In this document: positions 59,431 through 64,000 of the stretch, piece after piece | Position numbering within the stretch: the first letter of the stretch is position 1 | Layout of the letters: each line of letters opens with the position of its first letter | DNA from: Panaeolus papilionaceus | Lineage: Eukaryota > Basidiomycota > Agaricomycetes > Agaricales | Reading direction: 5' to 3' | Length of the DNA: 64,000 bases | NCBI GenBank assembly: GCA_015501605.1 | Contig: JADNRZ010000001.1 | Coordinates: 1,674,001 to 1,738,000, forward strand | Made by a program: the position numbers and the translations under genes | Notes under the pieces: generated by a model | The model's input: only the letters and a program-made list of their open reading frames with translations | Told to the model about the DNA's origin: nothing | Databases searched by the model: none

Positions 59431-60119
59431 ATGTTCATCCCATTACTTTTACTCCTATGCATCCCTTTCATAGCAGCAATTCCAACATGGGAGGGTATGT
59501 ACGGTAGATCAATGGGTTCAACGGTAGCAGGCGCTTCAATAATAGAAGCAATGGGTCCTATTGCTTATGATGGTCATACAAGGCATTTGGGTCCTCAGGA
59601 GACAGGTAATAATAATAGTCTTATCATATATCCAATCTATTCTATTCTGACCATCTCTCTCTGTAGAAACACCAGGGAATATGACAATCCTTCCAAATGT
59701 CAAGAATCCTCCTTCATTTTACATCTATCAGGATCAGCTATTTCTTCATGTCAACCAAACAACCGTCTATCCTGTCACTATCCACAACAGCACAGGAACG
59801 CACGAACTCCCCATGCAGCTCATGCTCGGTAGGAAACACGAAGGATTTTTACACGGAAAGTGGAAATGGATGGGAAGCATGCTTCAGTATGAACTGCCAA
59901 AGAGCAAGGAGACAATAAACGTCTACTATCGTTGTCTAACCATGAGTGGCCATTTCAATATCTTCATGACCCCAACCCCGTAAGTTTCTCCTCATCCATT
60001 ATTCAAACAATTGTCATCCTCATATCCCCTTGTTTTCCAGAGGACCAAGACCCCCTGGTTGCCAAATAATGACCCTTCACAGCTTTGCGCGCGAAGAAAA
60101 GATATCCTACCATAATTAA
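59431..60119 (+). CDS. Small secreted protein, unknown function
   Basis: Three exons: the first (59431 to about 59605) starts with a signal peptide (MFIPLLLLLCIPFIAAIPTW) and continues GMYGRSMGSTVAGASIIEAM. The second, starting about 59668, carries TPGNMTILPNVKNPPSFYIY, DQLFLHVNQTTVYPVTIHNS, KHEGFLHGKWKWMGSMLQYE and CLTMSGHFNIFMT. The third (from 60041) encodes GPRPPGCQIMTLHSFAREEK. N-glycosylation motifs NQT and NST and a Gly/Met-rich mature N-terminus are visible; no membrane helix follows the signal. About 180 residues. The family is not recognised. It is 199 bases from the PPR start, divergently, and its end converges with OST1 within 61 bases. Confidence 0.7.
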
Positions 60120-60179
60120 CGACTCTCACATGCATTTGTACCACCCACTGTAGTTTAGTCAATAACAATACATAGCTAT

Positions 60180-61930
60180 CTAGTTCTTCTTTGGCTTTTG
60201 GTGCAACGTCAAGTCCACCCGTCGCGCAATGAAGCCCAGAGCAAACAGACCAAGGAACGCAGTCGCGACCGCAAGAGGTTTCTGCAAGTGTGCCATGGTT
60301 GACAGCTTGTAAGAAATCTGCAAGCCAAATAAAATAAGCGCGCAACCCAAAACGATCATCAAAGTGCACTCACATAAACGTTGTCGGCATGTCTGACTGT
60401 CAAGTCTTTGAAATTTAATGTGATAGTCGGTCGTCCAACTGTGTCCAAGTATGTTGTATGGGTACCCAATGTCGAGGAAACCGGGGTGAACGGAGTGCTG
60501 AATTCAACATCACTACCAAGGCGTTTAGCATAATGCGAATCAAACTAGAAAGCAAAACTCCTACGTGGCGCCTTCTGGGAGCACGATTTTCAGCTCCTCG
60601 TTGTTGACAACAGCGCCCAAGATTGGTGTCATGATAGGAACTTCAACATAATAGCGTCCAGTCGACTTGTCGTAGCTAGCCAAATCGGCCAAAGGAGAAT
60701 CCCACCCAAGCGTAAACGTATAGTTCCATCCGCCAAGAAGCGGGTATCGTGGCTTCATCTCCAAAACGCTGAAGGAAGTGCCTTGTTTGTTCTTAGGCAC
60801 GGAAGGAGCGACGCGCAAACGCGACGTCGAGACATTGCCAATCAGGTCATAGTAATACGTGTTGCGCACACCCGCCGGGAGATGAAGGGTGAGAGCGGGG
60901 AGGACGTGGGGAGCCTGTCGCTTATAGAAGGCCTGTGTCTGGTGGTCCAAACGTGAGAAATGACCCTTGAGTCTGCGCAAAGACCACCGTTAACTATCGA
61001 AAGAGTATTGAAGGAGAAGCCTTGAACACATACTTGGGACCAGCATTGTGCAGAACCATGTCATCTTGTGTGTTGAGATTGGCTCCCCAATGACTGATTT
61101 CGACGGCGCGGTTAAGACTGAGGATCTCCAAGACGGGCTGGTCGTGGCCGTAGTGAACAATAACTGGTTGCTGATACTTGCCGAGGAATGTTGAAGAAGT
61201 GCTTGGAGGAATATCGTTGAAGGGACCGTATGTAACTGTTGCGCCAGACTTGCTGGCAGCCTCGCCATCGGCCACAAATTTACCAACACGTTCGGGTGTT
61301 GTGAATGAGATGATTTGAGGGTTTCGCGCCCTAAGAGAATATGATAAGTTGATTTGTATTTCACACAAGAGTGTTGTACTTACTTGATTTTGGTGCGCTG
61401 TACGGTGGTTGTATACGGGCTCAATACGAAGAGGTTGGAGGTGTACTTCAAAGCTTGGTCATCGTTCTGTCTGGCTGTCTCTGGCCAGGGATGAGTGACA
61501 TGAGACTGAATAGCCTCAAGAACGAGATTTATGGTTTGTCCTGCAGGGAGTGCTTTCGGAAGGGTAACATCAAAGAGAGCATAGTTGCTATAGGTGAATG
61601 TCAGGAGCGTTGTGGGATTCTACCACGACGAGTAGCGCACCTGTTAGGCTGGTTGGTGCGCTCTTTGAGGGGTAGAGGGACAGTAGAGCCCTTTACTTTT
61701 GCCTCAAGCCAGCTGCTGTGTTCCTTTTCATCGCGTCCTAGAGCGATGGTATATGTTTTTGAACCACCGTCGAGTGCCTTGACCGCGTAGGTAGTTGTGA
61801 CGTGTACGATGGAACCACCAAGTTCTACGCTTCGGACGATAGCCTCATTTTCAAAGGATTGACTAGCAGCAAGTACAGAAACCAGAGAGGCGAGTAAAAC
61901 GAAAGGGAGTGAATGCCAGGATTTTGGCAT
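60180..61930 (-). CDS. OST1: Oligosaccharyltransferase subunit Ost1 (ribophorin I)
   Basis: Non-catalytic subunit of the ER complex that transfers the N-glycan to asparagine. Signal sequence MPKSWHSLPFVLLASLVSVL, then SFENEAIVRSVELGGSIVHV and NSNYALFDVTLPKALPAGQT. Conserved ribophorin I blocks follow: KYTSNLFVLSPYTTTVQRTK, TFLGKYQQPVIVHYGHDQPV, RAVEISHWGANLNTQDDMVL, GHFSRLDHQTQAFYK and NTYYYDLIGNVSTSRLRVAP. The Ost1 signature KPRYPLLGGWNYTFTLGW is complete. Near the end is one membrane helix (AVATAFLGLFALGFIARRV) with a basic cytosolic end. Four or five introns. It is about 480 residues, matching fungal Ost1. Confidence 0.93.
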
Positions 61931-62132
61931 GGTGGACCAGGTGTAAAGAGAAACAATATCAGTTGCAACAGACTTTCACTTGTCAACGTGTCCTAATCCA
62001 GAAATTATGACTATTTTTAGACATACACGTCCAAAAATCTCTTTTCTAACAGTAATAACAATCTCAATGGAGTATTAAGCATTGCATTCATTCATTATTA
62101 AATACTATAATAGAGTCTATACATTGGCTAAA

Positions 62133-63102
62133 CTACCAGCCCCATGTTGGTGACGGGTTGCGGATTGGACGGTCTTCGCGAACCAATGCAGCAGACACGA
62201 TTTTCTTAAGCTTGCGCTTTCGTGCATCTGCTTTCTGTTGCTCCAGCGTTTTACCCTCTTTAAGAACTACGGTGAGTTTGGAAGCAGGATGTGTACGGGT
62301 ACCGTAGTGTCCTCGTCCTCTGGGTTCAATCCTCGTCGGTGGTCGTGGGCCTTTAGTAACCCATGCTTCCGCTATTAAACAGTATAAACAAGCTGTAGAG
62401 ATGCACAGTAATTGTTCTGATACATACCAACAACCAGTTTTGACTCCTCTAGCCTCTTATATCTAGCCGCATGGTCCCTCGCTGTCGCCAACATGTTCAT
62501 AATGCGCTTGCTTGCTCGTTTTTCACTGAACTGCATCTGCAAAATGGCATAATCAATAGGTTTGCCAGAAAGTTGTCGTCCTAACATGTTCAGCTTGCGG
62601 TGCGAGATTTTGAAGTTGGCGGTAGAGTATTTGTGCTGTAGGGGAGTGTTAATGAGAGAAATGGCGAGATTTGTGTTGTGTGCCTTACGGAGTCGGGTTT
62701 TTTCTTTGGTGGTTCTCGTTTATCAAAGATTTTGTGCTCTTTGGAGGGTTTGGGAAGTGCAGGTTCAACAATTTCCACCTCATCGAAAAGACCGCCGGTT
62801 CCCTGCTCCTTGGCTTTCTCCTTTGCCGCCTGAATTTCTTCCTCCGATTGTAGCTCTTTGACACCAGGTCCAAGTCGCTCCTTCACCCAGTCCAAAGGTT
62901 TCAAAAAGCCGACACTATGTGGTATGTGATAAGTTTACTGCCCGGGTGTTTACTAGGCGAATACCTACTTTCGCCGAGTAGAGGTGAACAGACCAGCAGA
63001 CAGTGAAGGACGCTGAAGTACGCGTAAAACTAAAAAAAGTTCAAATTATAATAAAAATTGGCAAGAAATTGAAAACATACCCTGTCTCTGGTAGACCTGC
63101 AT
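62133..63102 (-). CDS. MRPL22: Mitochondrial large-subunit ribosomal protein uL22m
   Basis: The start at 63102 gives MQVYQRQ, spliced (intron about 63031-63080) to [20 protein letters not shown], a basic, import-like leader. The middle has [20 protein letters not shown], an acidic-to-basic linker ([14 protein letters not shown]), then [40 protein letters not shown] and [20 protein letters not shown], the L22 fold with its long beta-hairpin region. The last exon has [20 protein letters not shown], the hairpin tip that reaches the exit tunnel, and a Lys-rich end ([10 protein letters not shown]). Stop at 62133. It is divergent from YOS1, with 194 bases between starts. Confidence 0.9.
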
Positions 63103-63296
63103 TGCTAAAGCAACTATAAAAGTTTAGCGAAGATGGAAGAGAAAGGTTGACGCGTGACGCGTTACATGAGCGTGATGCACCGTTGTTGACACGAATGAGT
63201 GTGAGTGTAGCCTAAGTTTAGAGTGAATGTCGTTGCTCTTAATCATCATCAGTCCCACTCTCAGCGTCCTTTAATTCGTTTTCTTTCTTCTTACTC

Positions 63297-63707
63297 ATGG
63301 CTTTGTTCGGAACTATTTTCTATGTCTCCCTGCTAATTATTAACGCCATTGCTATTTTGAATGAGGAGCGTTTTCTGGCTAGAAGTACGTGTATCTCGGT
63401 CATTTCTATAGCATGTCTTTGCTAAAGTATCTTTATCAGTCGGTTGGGTATCAACATCTCGTCAAGTACGTGACCCAAACGCCGGATATCAGCAGACATA
63501 CGACCAGAATGGTTTCGCTGGTCCACAAGAAGTTGGCGTGAAAGCCCGTCTCATTGACCTTATTAGCGCCGTGCGCACATTGATGAGAAGTCCGTCAACT
63601 CAGCTCCTTTATTTCGCAAATATCCTATTGACCAATACTCCCCAAATACAGTACCACTAATAGCCGTCAACACTTTGGTCATTATGTATGCATTAGTGTG
63701 GGGTTGA
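63297..63707 (+). CDS. YOS1: Yos1/IER3IP1-like ER-Golgi transport protein
   Basis: Three exons encode about 89 residues: MALFGTIFYVSLLIINAIAI then LNEERFLAR, spliced to IGWVSTSRQVRDPNAGYQQT and KARLIDLISAVRTLMR, spliced to IPLIAVNTLVIMYALVWG. Two hydrophobic ends flanking a polar loop is the exact layout of Yos1, a small membrane protein needed for ER-to-Golgi vesicle transport with Yip1 and Yif1. Length matches the family. The polar loop is slightly longer than in yeast. Confidence 0.92.
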
Positions 63708-63866
63708 CCCCACTGTATATCGTCATTCCGCAGACTCAGTCCTTAGATTTATATTCCCGCCCACCACACCCACACCCGTAATGAACACATGCTTGTTACG
63801 CATGCAAAAGATATCGTACAATGGAGATGACCCTACAAATGGACCACTATCCGCTTAATTGATTAG

Positions 63867-64000
63867 CTATTGATTCAGTCTCTCATATTCTTCTTCAATT
63901 TGTCGGACGAAGTCACTGATCTCATGGCCATTCTAACAACAGAAAAATGAGCAACGTGGAAAAAAGCAATCGCAGAGTGTTAATACTACCGACCTCGCAA
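63867..64000 (-). CDS. C-terminal exon of an unknown gene, partial at right edge
   Basis: A last exon at 63867-63932 reads NGHEISDFVRQIEEEYERLN and one more residue before its stop; the acceptor TTGTTAG supports it. An intron covers about 63933-63990, and the preceding exon lies at the window edge. The acidic helical end is not enough to name a family. Confidence 0.4.

Overview
The window reads as nuclear DNA of a filamentous basidiomycete, most likely an Agaricomycete. Genes are dense on both strands, most are split by many short GT-AG introns (about 50-60 bases), and the gene set is fungal: GPI-anchored chitin deacetylase, vacuolar polyphosphatase, Stb6-like, Bfr1, Elg1, RFX and bHLH regulators. 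The genus cannot be told from the sequence. Exon joins were worked out by hand from splice signals and reading frame, so outer boundaries are firmer than some inner ones.

Layout. 1-13.4 kb: a LON/RING protein running off the left edge, a 1,595-residue Stb6-like protein, a CCDC47 homologue, an unknown small protein, glucose-6-phosphate dehydrogenase, a THOC5-like protein and a Ubc8/UBE2H E2. 13.9-17.9 kb: three consecutive minus-strand genes for small multi-pass membrane proteins of MARVEL-like architecture. 17.9-20.0 kb: a 2.1 kb stretch with no supportable gene. 20-36.4 kb: acetoacetyl-CoA synthetase, an unknown small protein, endopolyphosphatase, an RFX transcription factor, Bfr1, Nhp2 and a JMJD7-type JmjC protein. 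36.7-46.6 kb: Elg1/ATAD5, a bHLH factor, TFIIF alpha and a chitin deacetylase. 47.2-54.4 kb: a Ste20/GCK kinase, RPL35, HIS6 and a mitochondrial iron alcohol dehydrogenase (hydroxyacid-oxoacid transhydrogenase type). 54.9-64 kb: a membrane-anchored aspartic protease, a PPR protein, a small secreted protein, OST1, mitochondrial uL22, YOS1 and the last exon of an unknown gene at the right edge.

The genes are mostly housekeeping and do not form one pathway. Several divergent pairs share short promoters (PPR/secreted protein, MRPL22/YOS1, RPL35/HIS6, JMJD7/ELG1, G6PD/THOC5) and some convergent pairs end within 60-70 bases of each other. I saw no transposase, CRISPR array, tRNA, rRNA or virus-like gene. 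The least explained parts are the MARVEL-like cluster with the gene-poor stretch beside it, and three proteins I cannot assign (8376-8930, 23660-24377, 59431-60119). I found no clear new multi-gene system.
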